A DNA stretch of 58,387 bases, taken from positions 1-58,387 of the forward strand of contig JACKIL010000014.1 of assembly GCA_020638525.1 (NCBI GenBank). Direction: 5' to 3'. The notes under the pieces were generated by a model that saw nothing but the letters and a program-made list of their open reading frames with translations, searched no databases and was not told the origin of the DNA. This DNA comes from Caulobacterales bacterium (GTDB lineage: Bacteria; Pseudomonadota; Alphaproteobacteria; Caulobacterales; Parvularculaceae). Position 1 is the first letter of the stretch; each line of letters opens with the position of its first letter. Below are positions 34,123 to 41,890 of this stretch, one piece after another. The position numbers and the translations under genes are program-made.

Positions 34123-34386
34123 ATGCCGGATATACAGGAAGACGACGATCTTGTGTTTCACAAGATCTGCTCGCTCTTGGAGCCCCTTAATGAGAAAGGG
34201 GTTAAGCTGACGCGCGACACGGACCTGATCACAGATCTGGAGATCGACTCCGTGTCCGTCCTCGATATCGTTATGGATATCGAGGACAATTACGACCTTT
34301 CGATTCCGGTCAACACGATCTCGGAGACTCGTACGATCGGCGAGCTGGTCGACGCGATACACGCGATCAAGAAGGAACAGGCCTAG
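34123..34386 (+). CDS. acpR: Acyl carrier protein dedicated to sphingolipid synthesis
   Basis: 87 residues, acidic. The phosphopantetheine attachment Ser is in LEIDSVSVLDIVMDIED, followed by the helix IGELVDAIHAIKK; the unusual DSVS in place of the fatty-acid-synthase DSLD sets it apart from housekeeping AcpP. It should carry the acyl chain made ready by the neighbouring acyl-AMP ligase and hand it to serine palmitoyltransferase. The start at 34123 follows GAGGAGA. The serine palmitoyltransferase gene begins three bases after its stop. Confidence 0.9.
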   Translation: MPDIQEDDDLVFHKICSLLEPLNEKGVKLTRDTDLITDLEIDSVSVLDIVMDIEDNYDLSIPVNTISETRTIGELVDAIHAIKKEQA

Positions 34387-34389
34387 GCC

Positions 34390-35604
34390 ATGAGTTTGTT
34401 CGACAAGTTCGAGAAGACGGCGGCGCTTTACTATCAATTGTCGGACGCCGGCCAAAATCCGTTCAACGTCGTGATGGAAGAAGTGCTCGGCCCGACGCGC
34501 GCGCTCATCAAGGGACGTGAGACGGTTCTCGCCGGCACGCATAATTACCTCGGCCAGACATTCGAGCCGAGAGCCATCGCCGCCGGTCAGGAAGCCCTTG
34601 CGAGAGAAGGCACCGGCACGACGGGCTCGCGCTTTGCAAACGGCACGTTCGCCGGCCACAAGAAGCTCGAAGCGGAAATCGCCGACTATCTCGGCCTTTC
34701 TCACTGTGTGGTTTTCTCCACCGGCTATGTCGCCAATCTTGGCGCAATCGCGGGACTCGTCGATCCGTCCGAGGACGTTCTTTTGATCGACGCAGACTGC
34801 CATGCATGCATCTATGATGGTTGCCAGCTTTCCGGCGCGCAGACGATCCGGTTCCGTCACAATGACCCTGAAAGCCTCGACAAACGCCTCGGCCGGCTCG
34901 ATCCTTCCGTGAAAGGGAAACTCGTCTTCATCGAAGGCATGTACTCGATGTATGGCGACATCGCGCCCGTCGCCGAATTCGTTGAAGTCGCGCACAAGCA
35001 TGGCGCTTATCTCGCCGTCGACGAGGCGCACTCCTTTGGCATTTACGGTGAAAACGGCCGCGGCGTCTCCGAAGCCGAAGGCGTGATGGACAAGATCGAT
35101 TTCTACACGGGAACGTTCTCGAAATCGCTCGCCTCGATCGGGGGCTTTGTCGCGTCGAACCACAAGGAGGTCGAATACCTCCGCTTCTCGTCACGGCCCT
35201 ACAAGTTCACCGCCTCTCCTTCGCCGGCGACCATTGCTTCGGCCGCTGCCGCTCTCGAGAATATTCGCGAGCACCCGCAATTGCGGGAGAAGCTCTGGTC
35301 GAATGCGCGCCGCCTGCACGCCGCTTTCACGCAACTCGGGCTCAACATCCCCGCCCCGCCGGCGCCGGTCATTTCGGTGCTCTTCCCAACCAAGGAAGAG
35401 GCGTTCGCAGCCTGGAATTACCTGCTGCATCAGGGGGTATATGTGAACATGGCGATTCCGCCGGGCACCCCCGGCAAGGAATCTCTGTTGCGCCTAGCCG
35501 TGTCGTCAGCCCATACGGCCGCCGACATCGACCAGATTGTCGCCGCTTACACGGCGATGGCGCAGACCTTTGAATCTGCAAGGGTTTCAGCCTCCGCGAA
35601 TTGA
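34390..35604 (+). CDS. spt: Serine palmitoyltransferase (alpha-oxoamine synthase family)
   Basis: 404 residues. It condenses L-serine with an acyl thioester, releasing CO2, to give 3-ketosphinganine in the cytosol. Motifs are GTGTTGSRFANGTFAGHKKLE, DADCHACIYDG, AVDEAHSFGIYG and the PLP lysine in TGTFSKSLASIGG; APPAPVISVLFP and MAIPPGTPGKESLLRLAVS follow. The family also contains BioF and KBL, but the adjacent ACP, acyl-ACP synthetase, reductase and ceramide synthase genes make serine palmitoyltransferase by far the likeliest. The gene starts three bases after acpR, so it is translationally close-coupled. Confidence 0.93.
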   Translation: MSLFDKFEKTAALYYQLSDAGQNPFNVVMEEVLGPTRALIKGRETVLAGTHNYLGQTFEPRAIAAGQEALAREGTGTTGSRFANGTFAGHKKLEAEIADYLGLSHCVVFSTGYVANLGAIAGLVDPSEDVLLIDADCHACIYDGCQLSGAQTIRFRHNDPESLDKRLGRLDPSVKGKLVFIEGMYSMYGDIAPVAEFVEVAHKHGAYLAVDEAHSFGIYGENGRGVSEAEGVMDKIDFYTGTFSKSLASIGGFVASNHKEVEYLRFSSRPYKFTASPSPATIASAAAALENIREHPQLREKLWSNARRLHAAFTQLGLNIPAPPAPVISVLFPTKEEAFAAWNYLLHQGVYVNMAIPPGTPGKESLLRLAVSSAHTAADIDQIVAAYTAMAQTFESARVSASAN

Positions 35605-35732
35605 GGCAGGAGACCCTCGCCACGGCATCACTTTTGCGTGTCGCACGTTCTCAACAAACTGCGGCCACGAATGGGAGACAAGGCTTTCGACTGGGGCTTT
35701 GGGGCGAGCGCCTGATTTGGTGGAGCTGAAAG

Positions 35733-36218
35733 ATGAGACGGAGTGTTGCGTTGTTTTTGAGGGCCGTGGCGGGGGCGGCGCTCATTTCGCCGGCCGTTGC
35801 TGACGATACGGCGGTCACGAATATCGATCATGTGAGCTGCACAGGCGGGCCTAACGAGGTGCGCATCGTCATTCACAATGTGAAAAAGAGCGTCGGGCTG
35901 ATGACGGCCGACCTCTACCGTAATGACTCCGAAGGCTTCTTGAAACGGGACGGGCGCGTCGCTCAGGTGCGCTTCGCCGCCAAGGCGCCCGTGACCGCCT
36001 TCTGCATGGATGCGCCAACACCGGACGCATACGCAATCGCCGTCTATCACGACAAGAACGCCAACAAGTCGTTCGACAAGAACGCGCTGGGTTTGCCCGC
36101 GGAGCCATTTGGGCTATCCAACAATCCCGTTCTTCGAATGGCGCCGCCCAAGATCGACGATACGCTCGTCGATGTGCCGCCCAGCGGGGTGACGGTGGAT
36201 ATCGACCTCAAGAATTAA
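35733..36218 (+). CDS. DUF2141 secreted protein
   Basis: 161 residues. A signal peptide (MRRSVALFLRAVAGAALISP) is followed by one beta-rich domain: NEVRIVIHNVKKSVGLM, QVRFAAKAPVTAFCMDAP, YAIAVYHDKNANKSFDKN and LPAEPFGLSNNPV, all DUF2141 hallmarks. The family is periplasmic or secreted, of unknown function; the DKNANKSFDKN loop looks calcium-binding-like. GGAG lies seven bases before the ATG. Its position between spt and the ceramide synthase gene, on the same strand, suggests it acts in sphingolipid or outer-membrane biology, but that is context only. Confidence 0.88.
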   Translation: MRRSVALFLRAVAGAALISPAVADDTAVTNIDHVSCTGGPNEVRIVIHNVKKSVGLMTADLYRNDSEGFLKRDGRVAQVRFAAKAPVTAFCMDAPTPDAYAIAVYHDKNANKSFDKNALGLPAEPFGLSNNPVLRMAPPKIDDTLVDVPPSGVTVDIDLKN

Positions 36219-36260
36219 AGCGCAAGGCGCACGCGCCGGCGCGAAGGAGCAAGGGCGCCC

Positions 36261-37430
36261 GTGGACGCACAAGTCAAAACCGCACCGCCCGCCGCCATGG
36301 TGGAGATAAGGCCCGTCACCACCACCAAGGAGCGCACAGCGTTCATCCGCGCCGGCGTTATTCCCTACAAGGACGATCCGAATTTCATCACGCCGCTAGA
36401 GTTTGAGGTGAGCCAGCGGCTTAACCCAAAACTCAACCCGGGCCTCAAAGACGCGCCGCACCAGCTTTGGATCGCCTATCGCAACGGCGCGCCAGTCGGG
36501 CGCATCTCCGCCATCATCAACCCGCTCCACCTTGCACAGCACAAGGAAGAGATTGCGCACTTCGGCTTCCTCGAAGCGATCGACGATCCGGAAGTCTTCG
36601 CCGCCTTGTTCAAAACCGCGGAAGACTGGGCGCGAGAGCGCGGCATGAAGAAGATCGGCGGACCGTTCAGCTTTTCCGTCAATGAAGAAATCGGGCTCCT
36701 CATCTCGGGCTTCGATACGCCCCCTTATGTGATGATGCCGCACGGCCTTCCCTATTATCAGGCGCGCGTCGAAGCTCTCGGCTACACGAAAGCCCAGGAT
36801 GTCCACGCGCTCGACTGGATCAACAAGCGCAATTTCCTGCCCGAGCGACGCAAGCAATTCGTCGAGCGAACGCTCGACAATCCAAAGGTCAGCATTCGCA
36901 CAATCGACATGAAAGACTTCGCCGGCGACATTCGGCGCATCGTCGACATCTACAATGACGCATGGTCTGACAATTGGGGATTCATTCCTTTCACGGAAGA
37001 CCTCGCCAAGCACATGGCTTCGGAGCTTCGACCGATCATTGAGAAGCACAACGTCGTCATCTGCTACTATGATGGCGAGCCCGCCGCATTCGCGCTTGTC
37101 CTCCCGAACATCAATGAGGCGACGCGCGACCTGAACGGCAAGCTTCTCCCGTTCAACTGGGCGAAACTCATCTGGCGGATGAAGGTGAAAGGCCTTTCGA
37201 CGGCGCGCATGCCGCTTATGGGCATCCGGAAGAAATTCCAGCGCAAGGGCCTTGGCGCCGCCTTCGCCTACAAGATGATCGAACTCACGAACAACGAGAA
37301 TATGGACCGCGGCCTTACGCACTCCGAGGTTTCGTGGATTCTGGAAAGCAATGAAGGCATGCTCTCGATCCTGCTCGATATGGGCTGCCGCATCTACAAG
37401 ACCTATCGCCTCTATGAAAAGACGCTGTAG
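36261..37430 (+). CDS. bcerS: Bacterial ceramide synthase-like GNAT-fold N-acyltransferase
   Basis: 389 residues. A GNAT-like fold is visible in the C-terminal half (RIVDIYNDAWSDNWGFIPFT, ALVLPNINEA, the acyl-CoA-type loop IRKKFQRKGLGAAFAYKMI, and SWILESNEGMLSILLDMGCR). The N-terminal half contains GPFSFSVNEEIGLLISGFDT and PPYVMMPHGLPYYQ. I recognise this as the bCerS protein of Caulobacter-type bacteria, which N-acylates the long-chain base and is unrelated to eukaryotic ceramide synthases. The start is GTG at 36261, with AGGAG upstream. The 3' end overlaps the next gene by 17 bases. Confidence is high for family, good for role. Confidence 0.88.
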   Translation: MDAQVKTAPPAAMVEIRPVTTTKERTAFIRAGVIPYKDDPNFITPLEFEVSQRLNPKLNPGLKDAPHQLWIAYRNGAPVGRISAIINPLHLAQHKEEIAHFGFLEAIDDPEVFAALFKTAEDWARERGMKKIGGPFSFSVNEEIGLLISGFDTPPYVMMPHGLPYYQARVEALGYTKAQDVHALDWINKRNFLPERRKQFVERTLDNPKVSIRTIDMKDFAGDIRRIVDIYNDAWSDNWGFIPFTEDLAKHMASELRPIIEKHNVVICYYDGEPAAFALVLPNINEATRDLNGKLLPFNWAKLIWRMKVKGLSTARMPLMGIRKKFQRKGLGAAFAYKMIELTNNENMDRGLTHSEVSWILESNEGMLSILLDMGCRIYKTYRLYEKTL

Positions 37431-38202
37431 CTTCTGCGCATTCATAACCGCCGCGGTTATCGCGTTCTTTTGCGCGGGCGCTGCGAGTGCGCAGCAGAAG
37501 ATTTACGATTTTGAGATCGTCAATACTTACCCGCACGATCCTCAGGCGTTCACGCAAGGGCTCTTCTTCCTCGATGGGTTTCTCTATGAGAGCACAGGCC
37601 TGAAAGGCCTTTCCTCGATCAGAAAGACCGACATCGCTACGGGCGAAGTCCTGCAGAAATACGATATGCCGGACGCCTATTTCGGCGAAGGCATCACCGA
37701 CTGGAAGAACAGGATCGTTCAGATCACCTGGCGCTCGCAGACAGGCTTCGTCTACGATCTCAAGAGCTTCAAGCAGAAACAGAAATTCACCTATCCTGGC
37801 GAAGGCTGGGGTGTCACGCAGGATGGCAAGCGGCTCATCATGAGCGACGGCACGGCGGACTTGCGCTTTCTCGATCCGAATTCCTTGCGCGAAATCGGCC
37901 GCGTCACCGTTAATCTTCGCGGCAAGCCTATCCCGCAGCTTAACGAACTCGAATACATAAACGGCGAAGTCTTCGCCAATGTCTGGCGATCGGACCTCAT
38001 TGTACGGATCAACCCGGAAACGGGAGACGTCACCGGCGTTATCGACCTTCGCAAGCTTCGCAGCGCGCTGCCTGCAGGTTCAAACGCGGAAGTCTTGAAC
38101 GGCGTCGCCTATGACGCGAAGGCAGGCCGCCTGTTTGTCACTGGCAAACTCTGGCCAAAGCTCTTCGAGATCAAGCTCGTCGAGCAAAAGCTCGAAGAAT
38201 AA
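37414..38202 (+). CDS. Secreted glutaminyl-peptide cyclotransferase (plant/bacterial type)
   Basis: 262 residues. A signal peptide with a basic start (MKRRCSFCAFITAAVIAFF, cleavage near ASAQQ) leads into a five-bladed propeller-like enzyme: FTQGLFFLDGFLYESTG, YFGEGITDWKNRIVQITWR, GEGWGVTQDGKRLIMSDG and LNELEYINGEVFANVW are the conserved blocks. It cyclises N-terminal Gln to pyroglutamate on exported proteins. The start at 37414 lies inside the last codons of the ceramide synthase gene (17-base overlap) and gives a normal signal peptide, so translation is probably coupled. Confidence 0.93.
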   Translation: MKRRCSFCAFITAAVIAFFCAGAASAQQKIYDFEIVNTYPHDPQAFTQGLFFLDGFLYESTGLKGLSSIRKTDIATGEVLQKYDMPDAYFGEGITDWKNRIVQITWRSQTGFVYDLKSFKQKQKFTYPGEGWGVTQDGKRLIMSDGTADLRFLDPNSLREIGRVTVNLRGKPIPQLNELEYINGEVFANVWRSDLIVRINPETGDVTGVIDLRKLRSALPAGSNAEVLNGVAYDAKAGRLFVTGKLWPKLFEIKLVEQKLEE

Positions 38203-38210
38203 CGGAAAAA

Positions 38211-39677
38211 TCAGCGCAGCAGCGGCTCGTCAAAGCTCCGGAGCTTGCGTGAATGAAGTGTTCCCGCATTGGCTTCCGCTCGAAGCAGCTCAATCGCCCG
38301 AAGGCCGATCTTCAAGTGCTGGCTGACACGCTCCTGATAGAACGCATCCGCCATGCCGGGCAGTTTTATCTCGCCGTGCAGCGGGCGATCCGAGACGCAG
38401 AGTAGCGTTCCATAAGGCACGCGGTAGCGATAACCGTTCGCCGCGATCGTCGCCGATTCCATATCAACTGCAATTGCGCGAGCCTGATTGAATCGAACGG
38501 CCACTTGCTCGAATTTGAGCTCCCAATTCCTGTCACTCGTCGTGACGACTGTCCCGGTGCGCAAATGCTCTTTGAGACTCGCCGCCTCAATGCCTGAGAC
38601 TTCCTGCACGGCGCCGGTAAGCGCCAATTGCACCTCAGCGATCGTCGGCAGCGGCACTGATGGGGGAAGCGCATCATCAAGTACGTTGTCGTCGCGCAGA
38701 TAGGCGTGCGCCAGAACATAATCTCCAAGCCGCTGCGTACGACGCAGCCCGCCGCAATGCCCGATCATCAGCCAGACATGCGGCCGCAAGACGGCGAGAT
38801 GGTCTGTGATTGTTTTCGCATTGGACGGACCGACGCCGATATTCACCAATGTGACGCCGGCCCTGTTCTTCTGCACAAGATGATAGGCGGGCATTTGCGG
38901 CATCTTGGCGAGAGGCGCTCCCGGCGGAGGACCATCCTTTGTCGTCACGCGATCGCCGGGTTCGATGAAACCCTCGGCCGCGCCCGCCTCTACCGCTTCC
39001 TTGGCGTGCTCGATGAACTCGTCGACATATCGCTGATAGTTCGTGAAGAGAACGAATTGCTGGAAATGCTCGGGCCTTGTCGCGGTGTAGTGCTGGATCC
39101 TGTGTAGCGAATAATCGACGCGCTCGGCCGTAAAGAGCGAGAGGGGCAAAGGCCCGCCACGCTCTAGCAGAATGCGCCCGTCGACAATGTCGTCATTGGT
39201 CGCGACCAGGTTTGGCGTGTGAAAGTAGAATTGCAGCTCCGCCCTCTGCTTCGGGCTGAGGCGCGCCGTCGCCTGCTCAAGAGCGAAGGTGAGCGGGATC
39301 GGCGTGCGCGATCGTCCGACGAATATCCTCGCCTCGAATCGGCGCGTAATACGCTCGAGTTGCTCGCGGAGATAGGATTCAAATAGCTCAGGCTGGGTGA
39401 TAGTCGCGCCATAAAAGCTTGTCTCAGCGATCCTGCCGAGCGCAAGGTTGCTCGTCTGGCTCGCCTGCTCGGCGGGAACTTCCGCACAGAGATAAGGATA
39501 GGTCGGCGCACCGCCGGCGCCCCTTTCAAGCTTTCCCGCCCAATAGGCCGCGAAACGCTTCTCAACGGTCGCCAGCGCTTCATTGAACAGCGTTTTCAAT
39601 CGCGCCAGAGCGGCGTCGACTGTTTCGCAGTGTTGAAGGTTATCCGCTGGCGCTTCTATTGGCGGCTTGGCTTTCAT
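38211..39677 (-). CDS. amn: AMP nucleosidase
   Basis: 488 residues, normal size. It hydrolyses AMP to adenine and ribose 5-phosphate. The N-terminal regulatory domain (YPYLCAEVPAEQASQTSNLA) is followed by a nucleoside-phosphorylase-like catalytic domain: NIGVGPSNAKTITDHLAVLR, LMIGHCGGLRRTQRLGDYVL, TTSDRNWELK and the purine-site IAVDMESATIAANGYRY, with the Asp in CVSDRPLHGE. It is the first minus-strand gene past the sphingolipid cluster and converges with the glutaminyl cyclase gene, eight bases apart. Confidence 0.96.
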   Translation of the reverse strand: MKAKPPIEAPADNLQHCETVDAALARLKTLFNEALATVEKRFAAYWAGKLERGAGGAPTYPYLCAEVPAEQASQTSNLALGRIAETSFYGATITQPELFESYLREQLERITRRFEARIFVGRSRTPIPLTFALEQATARLSPKQRAELQFYFHTPNLVATNDDIVDGRILLERGGPLPLSLFTAERVDYSLHRIQHYTATRPEHFQQFVLFTNYQRYVDEFIEHAKEAVEAGAAEGFIEPGDRVTTKDGPPPGAPLAKMPQMPAYHLVQKNRAGVTLVNIGVGPSNAKTITDHLAVLRPHVWLMIGHCGGLRRTQRLGDYVLAHAYLRDDNVLDDALPPSVPLPTIAEVQLALTGAVQEVSGIEAASLKEHLRTGTVVTTSDRNWELKFEQVAVRFNQARAIAVDMESATIAANGYRYRVPYGTLLCVSDRPLHGEIKLPGMADAFYQERVSQHLKIGLRAIELLRAEANAGTLHSRKLRSFDEPLLR

Positions 39678-39755
39678 TGGCAGGTCCTCGCCTGAGTGAG
39701 GCTCTGCTTATAGAACGCTTCCATCAGCGCGAGCCAGCAGCCCATTCTCAAAGCC

Positions 39756-40598
39756 TTACCCGCCCGCGGCAGGCTGGACCTTCGAATAGACCTTGTGGGC
39801 GAAGATCTTCGCCGCGTCGCGCGTCGGCGCGATACCCGGCATGGGGGGATGCGCGCCGATCTTGCGCAGCATTGCGTTCGCCTTGTGGAGATGCGCGTCG
39901 TCATCGGAGACGCGGGAGCGCCATGTGATCGACAGCGACACCGAGGCCTCATTGCCAACCTGAACGCGGTGCGGCGCTTTGAGCGGCACAAAGAGCGCAT
40001 CGCCAGGGTGCATTTCATGCGCCGTGCCGTACTGCTCAAACTCCTGCTTGTAACCGATATTGCGCAGGCGCGTGGTGTGAAAGGCTTCATGCACCTCCTG
40101 CGGCAGCATCGAATAGTCCTGCGCCGTATAGGTGTACATCGTCTTCACGCCGCGGATCTGGATCAGGATGTTGTGCTCGGGATCCATATGGAACGGCGTC
40201 GTCGCATGCGGCGAGGAGACGAAGATGTAGCCCTGGATAAGGTTCATCGGCCCGGTCTTCTCAAGCACATGCGGCGCAATGTCGGCGAGGCATCGCTGCA
40301 TCATCGCATTGTATTCCGGGTCCTGCTCGATGTTCATGACGACAAGCCAGGAATTGATATCGGCGATATTGCGCACGGTCTCTTCCGGCGACAGGCCATT
40401 GCTCGGCATCTTCGCCGGGTCGTGATCGTGACTGATATTCGCGCTGTTATATTCGATGCTCTTTGGCGGCACGGACGCGATCAGCTTCAAAATCCGATCA
40501 ATCTCGAACAACGGATCGTTCGTGAGGTCGTGACGGAACCTCGCAGTCTTGCTCGGATACGACGCTTCAAAAGCGTGCTGGGGATCAACGAAGGTCAT
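39756..40598 (-). CDS. JmjC/cupin-like protein with HxD...H metal triad, coupled to a FemAB-like acyltransferase
   Basis: 280 residues. A cupin core carries TTPFHMDPEHNILIQIRG (His137, Asp139) and VPLKAPHRVQVG (His210), which is the HxD...H iron triad of JmjC-type 2-oxoglutarate dioxygenases. INSWLVVMNIEQDPEY and GPMNLIQGYIFVSSP flank the site. Members of this group are often named transcriptional regulators in databases, but I see no DNA-binding motif; a hydroxylase acting on a protein or small molecule is more likely. Its ATG overlaps the stop of the preceding acyltransferase gene (ATGA), so the two are made together and probably act in one pathway. Confidence 0.85.
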   Translation of the reverse strand: MTFVDPQHAFEASYPSKTARFRHDLTNDPLFEIDRILKLIASVPPKSIEYNSANISHDHDPAKMPSNGLSPEETVRNIADINSWLVVMNIEQDPEYNAMMQRCLADIAPHVLEKTGPMNLIQGYIFVSSPHATTPFHMDPEHNILIQIRGVKTMYTYTAQDYSMLPQEVHEAFHTTRLRNIGYKQEFEQYGTAHEMHPGDALFVPLKAPHRVQVGNEASVSLSITWRSRVSDDDAHLHKANAMLRKIGAHPPMPGIAPTRDAAKIFAHKVYSKVQPAAGG

Positions 40599-41767
40599 GG
40601 CTTACGCATCCTTTCGCTCAGATCTTCAAGGAATTTACAGAATGACAGCATGGCGCGCGCGGCCGGGTTCGCCGCTGCGATGTTGACGCCGACAAGGCGG
40701 CGCCGATCCGGCCAGAGAGAATTGATCATCGGATGATCGGGCGCAGCGCAGGAGTCGACGAAGTCGCTCGCGCCCATACCCTCCAGCGCGCTGAGGAGAT
40801 CGATCTCCATCAGAACGCCCGGCGAATAGCGCGAGTGCGCTTCGTCATAGCAAATCTTGAAGCCGTAGCTTTGGCCATCGCGCGCGAAGTTGATCATCAT
40901 CGCTGCAGCGACGCCGCCGACGTCGAGACGGAAGAATTGCAGATCGCCCGAAGCCGCAGCGCCGCGCACGGTTTCGCGCAGAAACTCGACCTGGTTCTCA
41001 TTCGCCCGGAACGAAGTTCCCGCTTCGCGCTTCCAGCCGGCGCCTTCTAGCGCGACGAAGCTTTCCAGCCATTCGTCGAGGTCATCGCCGGACGAGAATT
41101 TCCGGAAGACGACCTCCCCGATTTCGCTGAGCTTCTTGCGGCGGCGACGCATCTCGCTCGCCTTCTTGTTGCGCATGTTCTCCGCAAGAAAAGCCTGCGT
41201 TTCATAACCTCCGTGAAGGATCGCGCGCTCGAATTCACCGGCGATGTAATGGAAGCGCCGGCCCGCCGCGCCGTTGAGACCTCTTGTGAAAGGGCCCTTG
41301 GCGTCGAGCAGCGGCAAGCGCAGGAAACCGCCGAACGGCGCCTGCGCATCAATGAACGCGAAAAGCGCCTCAAAGAACGCTTTCTCGCTCCCGCGGCGCA
41401 TCAGCGGCGCACCATAAAAGCAATGCTCGTAAATCCACGATTCGAGAAAAGCGACCGGCAAACGCGCATAGCCGACGGTCCGCGTGACCGGAAGAAGCCC
41501 GATCAGGCGCGGACCATCCCACAAGCAAACTAGTTTCGCTTTCTCACCGCCGAGATGGCGCAAAGCGGGCGCGAGCATCCACGGAGCGAAGAACGGGTTC
41601 GCCTCAACGGCGTTCGCTGCAAGGTCAGCCCAGTCCGCCTCTATGGCGTTGATCTCCGAAGGGGAGAGGATCGTGAACCGCGCTCTGTCCGAAGGGCGGA
41701 CAGCGGCAGGGGTCGACGCGCCTTGCGACGCCGCCGCGCGCATGAGAGCCCGCTCCTGCGCAGCCAT
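40595..41767 (-). CDS. BcsL/CelD/FemAB-like GNAT acyltransferase
   Basis: 390 residues from this start. Two GNAT-like lobes: the first includes FFAPWMLAPALRHLGGEKAK and SWIYEHCFYGAPLMRRG; the second contains MRRRRKKLSEIGEVVFRKFS, WKREAGTSFRANENQVEFLR, QFFRLDVGGVAAAMMINFAR and the loop YSPGVLMEIDLLSALEG. This is the acetyltransferase group near BcsL and FemAB, whose members transfer acyl or aminoacyl groups onto peptidoglycan, polysaccharide or peptides. The start at 41767 has GGGGAGGAA upstream at a wide spacing; 41785 or 41743 are alternatives. Stop and next start overlap (ATGA). The substrate is unknown. Confidence 0.82.
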   Translation of the reverse strand: MAAQERALMRAAASQGASTPAAVRPSDRARFTILSPSEINAIEADWADLAANAVEANPFFAPWMLAPALRHLGGEKAKLVCLWDGPRLIGLLPVTRTVGYARLPVAFLESWIYEHCFYGAPLMRRGSEKAFFEALFAFIDAQAPFGGFLRLPLLDAKGPFTRGLNGAAGRRFHYIAGEFERAILHGGYETQAFLAENMRNKKASEMRRRRKKLSEIGEVVFRKFSSGDDLDEWLESFVALEGAGWKREAGTSFRANENQVEFLRETVRGAAASGDLQFFRLDVGGVAAAMMINFARDGQSYGFKICYDEAHSRYSPGVLMEIDLLSALEGMGASDFVDSCAAPDHPMINSLWPDRRRLVGVNIAAANPAARAMLSFCKFLEDLSERMRKP

Positions 41768-41890
41768 TCCGGACACGTTCCTCCCCATTCCCCGACTCCG
41801 GGGCCACATAACCCTAGCGCCCTGCCCCGCGACGGGACAGGCGCCAGACCTGGGCTATTTCGATGCAGGAGCGGCGCCGGGGAGGATGCC

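Noticed and set aside
34078..35163. 361-codon minus-strand frame opposite spt
   Set aside because: Shadow frame; the plus-strand genes acpR and spt have full motifs and proper starts.
36396..37445. 349-codon minus-strand frame opposite the ceramide synthase gene
   Set aside because: Antisense shadow with Arg/Asp/His-rich translation; no start signal.
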